A DNA stretch of 10,655 bases, from the NCBI GenBank assembly GCA_900543515.1, contig UQRW01000061.1:1-10655 (forward strand), in the 5' to 3' direction. The notes beneath the pieces are model-generated. The model had not been told where the DNA came from and made no database searches. It worked only from the letters and a program-made list of their open reading frames with translations. Positions 1 to 6,187 of this stretch are shown one piece after another. The translations under genes and the position numbers were made by a program. The stretch's first letter is position 1. The number at the start of each line of letters is the position of its first letter. The stretch comes from an uncultured Collinsella sp. GTDB taxonomy: Bacteria > Actinomycetota > Coriobacteriia > Coriobacteriales > Coriobacteriaceae.

Positions 1-43
1 ATAGGGACTGTTTTCTGGGCTAGAAGCCATAAACAGTCCCTAT
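1..43. repeat. Palindromic element E1, cut by the window edge
   Basis: A perfect 13-bp inverted repeat: ATAGGGACTGTTT at 1-13 pairs with 31-43 across a 17-nt loop. The bases just after the right arm (44-55, TTCACCGCAACT) closely match the outer end of element E5 at 1863-1874 (TCCACCGCAACT). The real element therefore probably extends further, with its left outer arm lying before base 1. There is no U-run after either arm, so it does not look like a simple terminator. It carries no open reading frame of its own. Function unknown. Confidence 0.75.
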
Positions 44-70
44 TTCACCGCAACTTAGCAAAGCAGTCTT

Positions 71-136
71 TTTGGGACGGGGCTATTTTGACTACCCCTT
101 CCCGCATGTGGGTAATTAAAATAGCCCCGTCCCAAA
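71..136. repeat. Palindromic element E2 (19-bp perfect arms)
   Basis: A perfect 19-bp inverted repeat: TTTGGGACGGGGCTATTTT at 71-89 pairs with 118-136, around a 28-nt interior. The interior begins GACTACCC, as does the interior of E3 (201-208). It can fold further (TACCC at 93-97 with GGGTA at 110-114). A degraded relative lies at 1520-1597. No T-tract flanks the stem in a position expected for a terminator of the minus-strand peptidase gene. Best described as a small intergenic palindromic or MITE-like repeat; no coding content. Confidence 0.8.
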
Positions 137-178
137 TTTGCTACCCTGCGTCTCAGGCGGCGCGCTCGCCACGAAATG

Positions 179-316
179 GGCTTATCTACTACGTTTTGCC
201 GACTACCCTCGACCACACGGGAAATCGTGAAAACAAAACCGCAGGTAGAAGGCTTGCTGATTTTCAAAAAAGAGCCGCATGGTCGACCCATGCGGGTTAA
301 ACGTAGTAGATAGGCC
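179..316. repeat. Palindromic element E3 with internal hairpin and shared core
   Basis: The outer arms at 179-196 and 299-316 pair over 18 bp with one G-T wobble (182/313). The interior holds a second hairpin, CCGCATGG (275-282) with CCATGCGG (288-295), whose loop region contains GTCGAC. The stretch 221-282 resembles 1660-1720 in element E4, including 15 identical bases (AAAACCGCAGGTAGA at 235-249 and 1673-1687). The outer arms of E3 and E4 are unrelated. I see no transposase and no convincing coding sequence. It resembles a MITE or a structured-DNA repeat. Confidence 0.75.
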
Positions 317-341
317 GTTTTTGTGGCGCGGCGTTAGTGGG

Positions 342-372
342 ATGTGACAAAGGGGCAGTCCCTTTGTCACAT
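342..372. repeat. 13-bp hairpin (E6) just 3' of the peptidase gene
   Basis: ATGTGACAAAGGG at 342-354 pairs perfectly with 360-372 around the loop GCAGT. The hairpin begins 3 nt after the stop codon of the minus-strand peptidase gene, so it would form at the 3' end of that mRNA. No U-run follows it on the minus strand, so it is not a canonical rho-independent terminator. It could stabilise the mRNA 3' end or simply belong to the local palindrome family; it shares CAGTCCCT with E1. Confidence 0.7.
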
Positions 373-375
373 TGG

Positions 376-1464
376 CTAGTCCAGGCGGACTGGATCGTGG
401 GGGTAGTTGTTGAGGATCTCGACGCCGTTCTCGGTCACCAGGGCCAGGTCCTCAATGCGGACGCCGGTGCGGCCGGGGAGGTAGATGCCCGGCTCGATGG
501 AGAACGTCATGCCTGGCTCGATAACCTGTTCGTTGACCAGCGAGACGTCGCCCGGCTCGTGGTCCTGAAGACCGATCGAGTGGCCCAGGCGGTGCGTGAA
601 GTACTTGCCGTAGCCAGCGTCCTCAATCACGCCGCGCGCGGCGCGGTCCAGGTCGCACATGCGCACGCCCGGTGCGATGAGCGCCTCGGCGGCCTCGTTG
701 GCACGGCGCACGATGTCGTAGATGCGTGCCGTCTCCTCGTCCGGCTCGCCCCAAAAGAACGTGCGCGTCATGTCCGAGCAATAGTTGCGGCGACGTCCAC
801 CAATGTCGAACAGCACCACGTCGCCACGCTTGAGCACGGTGTCGTCGGGCTCGTGATGCGGGTCGCCGGCGTTGGCGCCAAAGCTCACGATCGGCGGAAA
901 GCTAAAGCCCTCGCAGCCGTGCTTTCGATACAGGCCGAGCATCTGGTCGGCAATTTCGCGCTCCGTTACGCCCTCGTGGACGAGTTTGATCGCGTCGGCC
1001 ATCACGGCGTCGTTGGCGGCCGAAGATGCACGCATGAGTTCCTGCTCGGTGGCATCCTTGTAGGTGCGTGCGGCGGTGACGGCAAAGTCACCCAGGAAAA
1101 ACTCGCTGGCGGCGTGGCACTCCATAAGCGGCATCAAAAAGCCGGAGCGCATGACGGTGTCGATGCCGAGCGGTTTGTTCGGATCGACCTCGCGAACGAT
1201 GGCGTCGGCCACGACGTCAGTATCGGTGTGATAGGCCACGCGGGCATTGTCGTACTCGGGCAGCTGATGCAGCGCGTTGACCAAGATCACAGGCTCGCTA
1301 TCGCGTGCGAGCAGCACGCCGCAAAATCGCTCGAACATATCGGCATAAAAACCGGTCAGATAGTAAATCGACCACGGGTCGTTTACGAGCAGCTGTGCGC
1401 CGGGGTGCTGAGCCTCGAGCGCATCAAGCACGTGCGCCACACGCTGGTCATCGACATGTGCCAT
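376..1464 (-). CDS. Xaa-Pro peptidase, M24 family (prolidase or aminopeptidase P type)
   Basis: A 362-aa cytosolic metallopeptidase expected to cleave Xaa-Pro bonds in short peptides and so help recycle proline-containing peptides. An N-terminal creatinase/prolidase-like domain (about 1-135, with WSIYYLTGF near 31-39) precedes the 'pita-bread' M24 domain (about 140-355). All five dinuclear-metal ligands are visible: D220 (FDIGG), D231 (SDMTRTF), H295 (RLGHSIG), E324 (SIEPGIY) and E338 (RIEDLAL). The PHHEPDD segment around 202-208 supplies the usual catalytic histidine. The length is typical. The ATG at 1464 is preceded by AAAGGA (minus strand, 1476-1471) at 6 nt spacing, which supports this start. 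It stands alone as a gene, flanked on both sides by arrays of palindromic repeats. Whether it is a dipeptidase (PepQ-like) or an aminopeptidase cannot be settled from sequence alone. Confidence 0.93.
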   Translation of the reverse strand: MAHVDDQRVAHVLDALEAQHPGAQLLVNDPWSIYYLTGFYADMFERFCGVLLARDSEPVILVNALHQLPEYDNARVAYHTDTDVVADAIVREVDPNKPLGIDTVMRSGFLMPLMECHAASEFFLGDFAVTAARTYKDATEQELMRASSAANDAVMADAIKLVHEGVTEREIADQMLGLYRKHGCEGFSFPPIVSFGANAGDPHHEPDDTVLKRGDVVLFDIGGRRRNYCSDMTRTFFWGEPDEETARIYDIVRRANEAAEALIAPGVRMCDLDRAARGVIEDAGYGKYFTHRLGHSIGLQDHEPGDVSLVNEQVIEPGMTFSIEPGIYLPGRTGVRIEDLALVTENGVEILNNYPHDPVRLD

Positions 1465-1491
1465 GAAACATCCTTTCGCTAGGGTGCCACC

Positions 1492-1519
1492 ATGGTATCC
1501 CCAATGCCAGGGTAGTCAA
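1492..1519 (-). promoter_or_regulatory. Probable promoter of the Xaa-Pro peptidase gene
   Basis: Read on the minus strand, TTGACT (1519-1514) is followed by a 16-nt spacer and TACCAT (1497-1492), about 28 nt before the ATG at 1464. The -35 box is strong; the -10 box matches TATAAT at four of six positions. A degraded palindromic element (1520-1597) begins at the very next base upstream of the -35 box, so the promoter's upstream sequence is repeat-derived. Confidence 0.5.
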
Positions 1520-1597
1520 TTTGCGACGGGGCTATTTTAGCTGTGTCCAACATGCAGAATGATCGGGCAAAAGTAGTCATAAGAGGGCCGTTCCAAA
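1520..1597. repeat. Degraded copy of palindromic element E2
   Basis: Bases 1520-1538 match the left arm of E2 (71-89) at 18 of 19 positions. Bases 1579-1597 match the E2 right arm (118-136) at 14 of 19 positions. The 40-nt interior (1539-1578) differs from the 28-nt interior of E2. Because the arms no longer pair fully, this looks like an older, decaying copy. It abuts the -35 box of the peptidase promoter. Confidence 0.6.
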
Positions 1598-1605
1598 TGG
1601 GCTGG

Positions 1606-1765
1606 TTTCAAAAGTATGGTGGATTACGGGGCTGGACCTGTATTACTTGACCATGAGAAGAATCGCGAAATTAAAACCGCAGGTAGACGGCTTATCAAAA
1701 ATCGAAAATTGCCGGTATGGATGGGGGTCTCCGAATCAGCCCCGTAATCCGGCATAGTTTTGAAA
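1606..1765. repeat. Palindromic element E4, relative of E3 with different arms
   Basis: The arms at 1606-1634 and 1737-1765 are complementary over 29 bp, with three mismatches (two adjacent, one single). The innermost 14 bp (CAGCCCCGTAATCC at 1737-1750) pair perfectly. The interior 1660-1720 is clearly related to 221-282 of E3, including a 15-base identity, but the arms are not. No coding sequence or transposase is present. With its neighbours at 1520-1597 and 1808-1874 it fills most of the 466-bp gap between the peptidase and the DUF1667 gene. Confidence 0.75.
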
Positions 1766-1807
1766 TGGCACTAAAGTAGGCACAAGCTAAATACCAATTC
1801 CAAGGAT

Positions 1808-1874
1808 AGTTGCGGTGGAATAGTTCCTGGATGCCGGGGTTTTGGCGGAAATCAGGAACTATTCCACCGCAACT
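1808..1874. repeat. Palindromic element E5 (22-bp perfect arms)
   Basis: A perfect 22-bp inverted repeat: 1808-1829 (beginning AGTTGCGGTGGAATAG) pairs with 1853-1874 around a 23-nt loop. Its outer end matches the sequence flanking the right arm of E1, suggesting one family. It lies downstream of the minus-strand DUF1667 gene, but no U-run follows the stem on that strand, so a terminator role is not supported by the usual criteria. Confidence 0.8.
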
Positions 1875-1930
1875 GAGGAGGGCAGGGTGGATGGCAGGGT
1901 AGCTTAAAGAGCCCGTCCCTAATTAGTTAC

Positions 1931-2329
1931 TTAGACTCGGTCGATATCCATGCTGGCGACGAGGTCGATGCTGGTGCCGAGAAGGTCTTCCAGCACGACG
2001 TCGCCAATGCGGATGGGGGCGTTGACGACTAGGCCTCGGATGAGGTTCATGGCTTGGGCGTGGAGTGCCAGCGGGATGGCCTCGGCGGTGCGCACGGGGA
2101 GCAAGGCCTCGTCGCCGCCGGAGACCGCTATGGTCGTCGTGAGCACGCGCATGGGGCAGATGAGTTCCTGATGTGCGAACTTATCACCGCGCGGGCAACT
2201 GTTGCCGGTTACGGAGCGCACTTCTACCACGGCGCCGTCTGCGTCACGCTCTACCTCTACGGTCAGGAGGCATTCGGATGGGCAGGTCGTGCAGTTGAAC
2301 TGCAGCGTTTCGGTCGCATTCTTGCTCAT
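1931..2329 (-). CDS. DUF1667 Cys-rich protein, third gene of the oxidoreductase operon
   Basis: A 132-aa soluble protein with no signal peptide or membrane segment. It matches the DUF1667 pattern: an N-terminal CxxCxxxC (C13, C16, C20), then C45 (NSCPRG) and C58 (ICPMRV). The cysteine spacing suggests bound iron-sulfur or zinc. In known operons this family follows GlpA-like and GlpB-like flavoproteins. It is often inferred to act as an electron-transfer or structural subunit standing in for E. coli GlpC, which is inference rather than demonstrated function. The ATG at 2329 follows the upstream stop by 3 nt and has a strong GAGGAGG (minus strand, 2344-2338) inside the end of that gene, indicating coupled translation. 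No recognisable terminator follows. Confidence 0.88.
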   Translation of the reverse strand: MSKNATETLQFNCTTCPSECLLTVEVERDADGAVVEVRSVTGNSCPRGDKFAHQELICPMRVLTTTIAVSGGDEALLPVRTAEAIPLALHAQAMNLIRGLVVNAPIRIGDVVLEDLLGTSIDLVASMDIDRV

Positions 2330-2332
2330 GGT

Positions 2333-3694
2333 TTATGCCTCCTCAACGGGATCGACGGATAGGACAATCTCACTGGCACCCAGGTCGAGCGCTTGTTTGA
2401 TGACCTTTGACGGCAGTGGGAAGCTTTCCATAACGCTCGGCTTAAACGCGCGGACCTTGCCCGCAAAAAGTTCTTCGCCGTTGGCCAAGATGCGTACTCG
2501 AGCGGTATCGACCGGTCGGCGCACGCGGAAGTTGAGTTTGGTGAGTGCCACTGCCGTAATGCGTCCCGGCAGCGCGTAGCTCGCGTTGCCGGCAGGGGAG
2601 ACCGTGAGCTCGCAGCCCGTTCTCGCAGCGCTCGCCCCGGCGTCGTCGCTCAACGCCCACGCCGCCGCGGCCGCGCCGGCGCGCTCGGACTCGGTCGTCA
2701 CGTTGTCGGCCAGGTCGTGCACGTGCAGCACGTTGCCACAGGCAAAGATGCCCGGCACGCCCGTCTGCAGACTCTGGTCCACTACGGCCCCGCGCGTGCG
2801 CGGGTCAAGCTCTACGCCCGCGGCAACCGAAAGTTCGTTCTCGGGAATCAGACCAACCGAAAGCAGCAGCGTGTCGCACGGAACGATGCGCTCCGTCCCG
2901 GCAATGGGCGCCAGATGCTCGTCGACCTGACTCACCTCGACGGCCTCCACGCGATCGTGCCCGATTGCACGCGTGACGGTGGTGGACAGGTGCAGCGGAA
3001 TTCCAAAGTCGTCTAGGCAGTTCTTGACGTTGCGGCGTAGGCCGTTGGCGTACGGCATGAGCTCGTACACGCCCTCGACCGAAATCCCCTCGAGCGTGCA
3101 GCGACGTGCCATGATCAGCCCGATATCGCCCGAACCCAAAATGACGGCGCGCGAGCCGGGTTTGAGGTTCTCGATATTGATGTATCGCTGCGCCAGACCC
3201 GCCGTAAACACGCCGGCGGGTCGGCTGCCGGGGATTTTGATCTCGCTGCGCGTGCGCTCGCGGCAACCCATGGCAAGGACGACTGCGCGTCCGGTGAGTT
3301 GCAACATGCCGGCAGGGCTCATGAGCGTGACGGTATGGACCGCGGTGTCTTCCGTAGGCTCGCCTGAATCAATCCCAATCACCATGCTGTCCAGGAACAG
3401 CGCAATGTCGGTTGCGTGCACCTGGTCGATAAAGCGCTGCGCGTACTCGGGACCGGTGAGCTCCTGTTTAAAGTGCGACAGGCCAAAGCCGGGGTGGATG
3501 CACTGGCGGAGGATGCCGCCCAGGTGCTGCTCGCGCTCCACGATGGCCACGCGTGCGCCTGTCTTATGCGCGGCCAGTGCGGCCGCCATGCCGGCAGGTC
3601 CGCCGCCGATAACGACCACGTCGAAGGCTTGCGTCTGCACCGCCTCGGTAGCTCCTGCTTTCGCGCGTCCGGCGCGCGAATCAAGTGTCGCCAT
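2333..3694 (-). CDS. FAD/NAD(P)-dependent oxidoreductase (GlpB-position partner)
   Basis: A 453-aa cytosolic flavoprotein of the pyridine nucleotide-disulphide oxidoreductase fold. An N-terminal FAD-binding Rossmann motif GGGPAG lies at residues 30-35 after a roughly 22-residue variable leader. A second dinucleotide-binding motif, GSGDIG, lies at 187-192. The C-terminal FAD-contacting segment GIFACGN is at 315-321. There is no CxxxxC redox-active pair of the classical disulphide reductases near the first motif, so it probably passes electrons to a partner protein rather than reducing a disulphide. It begins one base after the upstream gene stops, and a purine-rich AGGGGGT (minus strand, around 3711-3705) supports the ATG. 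The context points to the electron-accepting subunit of an anaerobic glycerol-3-phosphate-type dehydrogenase. The physiological acceptor is not evident from sequence. Confidence 0.9.
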   Translation of the reverse strand: MATLDSRAGRAKAGATEAVQTQAFDVVVIGGGPAGMAAALAAHKTGARVAIVEREQHLGGILRQCIHPGFGLSHFKQELTGPEYAQRFIDQVHATDIALFLDSMVIGIDSGEPTEDTAVHTVTLMSPAGMLQLTGRAVVLAMGCRERTRSEIKIPGSRPAGVFTAGLAQRYINIENLKPGSRAVILGSGDIGLIMARRCTLEGISVEGVYELMPYANGLRRNVKNCLDDFGIPLHLSTTVTRAIGHDRVEAVEVSQVDEHLAPIAGTERIVPCDTLLLSVGLIPENELSVAAGVELDPRTRGAVVDQSLQTGVPGIFACGNVLHVHDLADNVTTESERAGAAAAAWALSDDAGASAARTGCELTVSPAGNASYALPGRITAVALTKLNFRVRRPVDTARVRILANGEELFAGKVRAFKPSVMESFPLPSKVIKQALDLGASEIVLSVDPVEEA

Positions 3695-3695
3695 G

Positions 3696-5156
3696 CTAGC
3701 GCACCCCCTTCAGCGGTCCCTCAACCAGCCAAGAACCTGTGTCCTCCAGCAGCACCTCGCTGGGCTCGCAGTCCAGCTCGCGCGCCATAATCGCCACCAC
3801 GCGGCTCTGGCAAAAGCCGCTCTGGCACCGACCCATGCCGGCACGACAGCGGCGCTTGACGCCCTCGACCGAAACCGCACCCGGCTGGCGATGGATCGCT
3901 GCCGCAATCTCGGCCTCGGGCACCGTCTCGCAGCGGCAGACGATTTGTCCCCACGCGGGGTCGGACTCGATGAGCTCTTCCTTACGCGCGAGCGGCGCAC
4001 GGTCAAAGTCGTCCGGTGCGCGGCGAATCGGATTCCAGTCGGCCCGTTCGTGCAAAACCACACCCGCCTCGCGCATCACGTGCTCCATGCGCTCGGCAAT
4101 GGCCGGGGCGCTCGCCACGCCCGGCGACTGAATGCCTGCCGCCTGGAACAGCCCCGGCACCACGGCCGACTGCCCAATAAAGAAATCGTTCGTCCCCTTA
4201 ATGACCGGGCGCCCGCCGGCAAACGCGCGCACCACGCGGCGCGTATCCAGATCGGGTACCAGCTTGCGCGCGCCGGCTAGCAGCGCGTTCACATCGACCG
4301 CGTAGGTCTGCGTGTCGCCCGGCTCGCGCACGGCGGCCGTAGCGGTGATCACGGTGTTGCCATGCACGGTGCCCGTCACAATGACGCCCTTCGACACCGG
4401 CGTCGGCACCGGGTAGAGCGGCATCAGCGTGCGCGGCTCCTTGTCCAGCACCACGATGTTGCCCTGGCGCCAGACCATCTGGAACTCCTCGGCGCCCGTC
4501 ATATGCGAGATGTCGGCGGCGCCGTTGCCCGCGGCGTTAATGAGGTAGCGGCAGCGCACATCGCCGGCGGGCGTCACTAGCGTAAAGCGCGCAGCACTAT
4601 CGTCCTCGCCGTCAGCAACCTCAATCGCCTCCACCGGCGCGGACCGCATAAACGTTACCCCGTTGGCCAGGGCGTTCTCCAACGCGACGATAGCCACTTC
4701 AAATGGGTCGACAAACCCGGTCGAGGGGCACCACAGCGCGCACGTGGCGTCGGCACTGGCGCGAGGCTCCAGCTCGCGGATGCGCTCGGGACCAATAATC
4801 GACAGCTCGGGCACGCCGTTGGCCAGGCCGTTCTGGCGCAGCTGCTCCAAGTGCGCACGGTCCTCGTCGTTAAAGCCCAGCACCATGGATCCGGTGCGGC
4901 AGAACAGAAAGCCCAGCTCCTGGGCCCACGTACCGTACAGTTCGCAGCCGCGGGCGTTGACCTGCGCTTTTACCGTGCCCGGCGCTGGGTCGTAGCCGGC
5001 GTGCACCAGGCCGCCGTTGGCCTTCGACGCGCCTAGGGCGATGTCGTTGGCCGCCTCGACCACACAAATGGACAGGTCATAGCGCGCGAGCTGCCGCGCG
5101 ATGGCGCATCCGGTGATGCCCGCGCCCACAATCGCGATATCAAACGTTTCTGTCAC
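3696..5156 (-). CDS. GlpA-like FAD-dependent oxidoreductase with BFD [2Fe-2S] domain
   Basis: A 486-aa protein of the DAO/GlpA class, expected to oxidise sn-glycerol-3-phosphate to dihydroxyacetone phosphate using FAD; an L-2-hydroxyacid substrate is the main alternative. The FAD-binding GAGITG motif is at residues 11-16, followed by the DAO domain to about 365. Near the C terminus, C407-x-C409, then C444 and C449 within GMGRCQSGFC, match the BFD-like [2Fe-2S] domain also found in E. coli GlpA; C437 is an additional cysteine. E. coli GlpA is somewhat longer (about 540 aa). The start is a GTG at 5156, preceded by GGGAGG at only 4 nt spacing. I see no ATG nearby that preserves the flavin motif. 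It is the first gene of a three-gene operon, and a TTGACAG palindrome lies 18 bp upstream. No glycerol kinase or facilitator gene is in view, so the substrate remains an inference. Confidence 0.9.
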   Translation of the reverse strand: MTETFDIAIVGAGITGCAIARQLARYDLSICVVEAANDIALGASKANGGLVHAGYDPAPGTVKAQVNARGCELYGTWAQELGFLFCRTGSMVLGFNDEDRAHLEQLRQNGLANGVPELSIIGPERIRELEPRASADATCALWCPSTGFVDPFEVAIVALENALANGVTFMRSAPVEAIEVADGEDDSAARFTLVTPAGDVRCRYLINAAGNGAADISHMTGAEEFQMVWRQGNIVVLDKEPRTLMPLYPVPTPVSKGVIVTGTVHGNTVITATAAVREPGDTQTYAVDVNALLAGARKLVPDLDTRRVVRAFAGGRPVIKGTNDFFIGQSAVVPGLFQAAGIQSPGVASAPAIAERMEHVMREAGVVLHERADWNPIRRAPDDFDRAPLARKEELIESDPAWGQIVCRCETVPEAEIAAAIHRQPGAVSVEGVKRRCRAGMGRCQSGFCQSRVVAIMARELDCEPSEVLLEDTGSWLVEGPLKGVR

Positions 5157-5173
5157 AGTGCCTCCCAGACGAG

Positions 5174-5188
5174 TTGACAGGCTGTCAA
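5174..5188 (-). promoter_or_regulatory. Candidate operator palindrome upstream of the oxidoreductase operon
   Basis: TTGACAG-G-CTGTCAA is a perfect 7-bp inverted repeat around one central base, located 18-32 bp before the GTG start at 5156. On the minus strand it also begins with a consensus -35 hexamer (TTGACA), but no -10 box sits at the right distance below it. A weak -10-like TAGGAT (minus strand, 5201-5196) lies just upstream, which would put the palindrome at the transcription start, a common operator position. The regulator is unknown. Confidence 0.4.
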
Positions 5189-5320
5189 TAAGACTATCCT
5201 ACGGTCTGCGCACCCCCAGCGCGGCGGCAATGCGGCGAACAGCCTCGCAGCATCCGCCAACGGCAGACGAGGGGAGACCCGGTAACGTCGATAGCCTCGT
5301 CCGCCGACAACTACGGCAAC

Positions 5321-5475
5321 CGTTTGTCTCGATCTGTAACAGTTAGACGAGGATTTGGGCTCCAGATGTTACAGATTGGGACGTTAGTCTGACGGCGCAC
5401 CCGTTCGTCTAAATCCGTAACATCTAAACCCGGATTCCGCTCCCACCTGTTACAGATTGAGATGTTTGTGTCCGC
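5321..5475. repeat. Duplicated block with four copies of a 10-bp core
   Basis: Two tandem blocks, roughly 5321-5394 and 5402-5475 (period 81 bp), align well with each other. Each contains an inverted pair of the core ATC(T/C)GTAACA. The copies are at 5332-5341 (plus), 5367-5376 (minus), 5413-5422 (plus) and 5448-5457 (minus). The start-to-start distances are 35, 46 and 35. They fill the divergent gap between the oxidoreductase operon and the zinc-ribbon gene. They could be paired protein-binding sites or a common intergenic repeat. An additional inverted pair, GACGAGG (5266-5272) with CCTCGTC (5295-5301), lies just before. The rest of 5189-5562 shows no gene. Confidence 0.7.
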
Positions 5476-5562
5476 GACAGCCCCGTATCCAGCCGTAGTC
5501 CCATATAAACAAACCCCGTGGTAAACTGGACCGAACTGTAAATATTCCGAAAGGTACCCCTA

Positions 5563-5994
5563 ATGTCCAAGTACATCTCCGAGCTCATGTCGCCTCAGCT
5601 TATGGGCGTCATCTATGCCTTCGTCGGCTTTATCATCGCCCTGTATGTGCTGTCGGTCGTCTATGTGTTCATCGACGCTCGCCGCCGTGGTGCCAGCGCC
5701 TACGTGGCATGGGGCATCATCGCCCTGATCCCGTTTGTGGGCCTCATTGCCTACCTGGTCTTGCGCCCGCACTCCTACGCGGCCGACCGCGAGGAGCAGG
5801 AGCTGGACATGGCCCTGCGCGAGCGCCAGCTTGCCCAGTACGGCACCTGCCCGCAGTGCGGCGCCCCCATCGAGAAGGACTTTGTGGTCTGCCCGGTGTG
5901 CGACACCCAGGTTCGTAACGTCTGCCCCAGCTGCCATCGCCCGCTCGACGCGCACTGGAAGGTCTGCCCCTACTGCCGAACTCGCATTCAGTAA
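5563..5994 (+). CDS. Small membrane protein with double zinc ribbon
   Basis: A 143-aa protein of unknown function. Two hydrophobic segments (about 13-37 and 46-67) are joined by a short basic turn (DARRRG, 38-43). A charged helix follows (about 73-93, rich in Glu/Arg), then two C-terminal zinc ribbons: C96/C99 with C110/C113, and C121/C124 with C135/C138, each built of CPxC knuckles. The membrane part resembles the small two-helix PLDc_N-type domain. Similar zinc-ribbon membrane proteins are widespread in Gram-positive bacteria without an assigned role. GAAAGGT (5549-5555) lies 7 nt before the ATG and supports the start. It is a single gene followed by a hairpin at 6128-6158. A -10-like TAAACT at 5522-5527 is possible, but I see no convincing -35 box. 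Confidence 0.85.
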   Translation: MSKYISELMSPQLMGVIYAFVGFIIALYVLSVVYVFIDARRRGASAYVAWGIIALIPFVGLIAYLVLRPHSYAADREEQELDMALRERQLAQYGTCPQCGAPIEKDFVVCPVCDTQVRNVCPSCHRPLDAHWKVCPYCRTRIQ

Positions 5995-6127
5995 CGCATC
6001 CATCGCCGGGCCGGCCGCAAGCCACGGGCACCGCGCATCCCGCGCAACCGCCCCGCGCCACGGGCACGCCGCAAGCCGTACACGCCCCGCAGCCCCGCCC
6101 CCACACGATGAAGCATGCGTAGAAAAT

Positions 6128-6165
6128 CGCCCGCCGTGCCATTAAGGTGCGGCGGGCGCTTGTAT
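6128..6165 (+). terminator. Probable terminator after the zinc-ribbon gene
   Basis: A GC-rich 13-bp stem with two G-U wobbles pairs 6128-6140 with 6146-6158 around the loop ATTAA. It is followed by a weak U-tract (CTTGTAT). On the minus strand the flanking ATTTTC would give a better U-run, so the hairpin may work in both directions. It lies 133 bp after the gene, beyond a GC-rich stretch (5995-6120) in which I see nothing else. Its right edge overlaps the -35 region of the thrS promoter. Confidence 0.5.
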
Positions 6166-6187
6166 ACCAAGGCAACCTGCCTATAAT
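6160..6187 (+). promoter_or_regulatory. thrS promoter
   Basis: A perfect -10 hexamer TATAAT lies at 6182-6187. A poor -35 match TTGTAT lies at 6160-6165, 16 nt upstream. Transcription would begin near 6194, leaving a leader of about 64 nt, too short for a T-box. ATGCAAGT (6189-6196) and ACTTGCAT (6222-6229) form an 8-bp inverted repeat straddling the likely start site, which could be an operator. Confidence 0.6.

Noticed and set aside
55..300. Short coding frames on both strands inside 55-300
   Set aside because: They consist wholly of palindromic repeats and have no Shine-Dalgarno or recognisable product.
337..1482. A 381-codon plus-strand frame over the Xaa-Pro peptidase
   Set aside because: It mirrors the minus-strand peptidase, which has all five metal ligands and a good Shine-Dalgarno. 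The plus-strand product has no recognisable feature.
1808..1874. Rho-independent terminator of the oxidoreductase operon
   Set aside because: The stem is strong, but no U-run follows it on the minus strand, and its ends match another intergenic palindrome. It is listed as a repeat instead.
2973..4280. A 435-codon plus-strand frame across the two flavoprotein genes
   Set aside because: It spans the junction of two clearly coding minus-strand genes, and its translation is Arg/Ser/Ala/Pro-rich noise.
5321..5475. CRISPR array
   Set aside because: There are only two blocks and four short inverted cores. The orientation alternates, there are no uniform unique spacers, and no cas gene is present.
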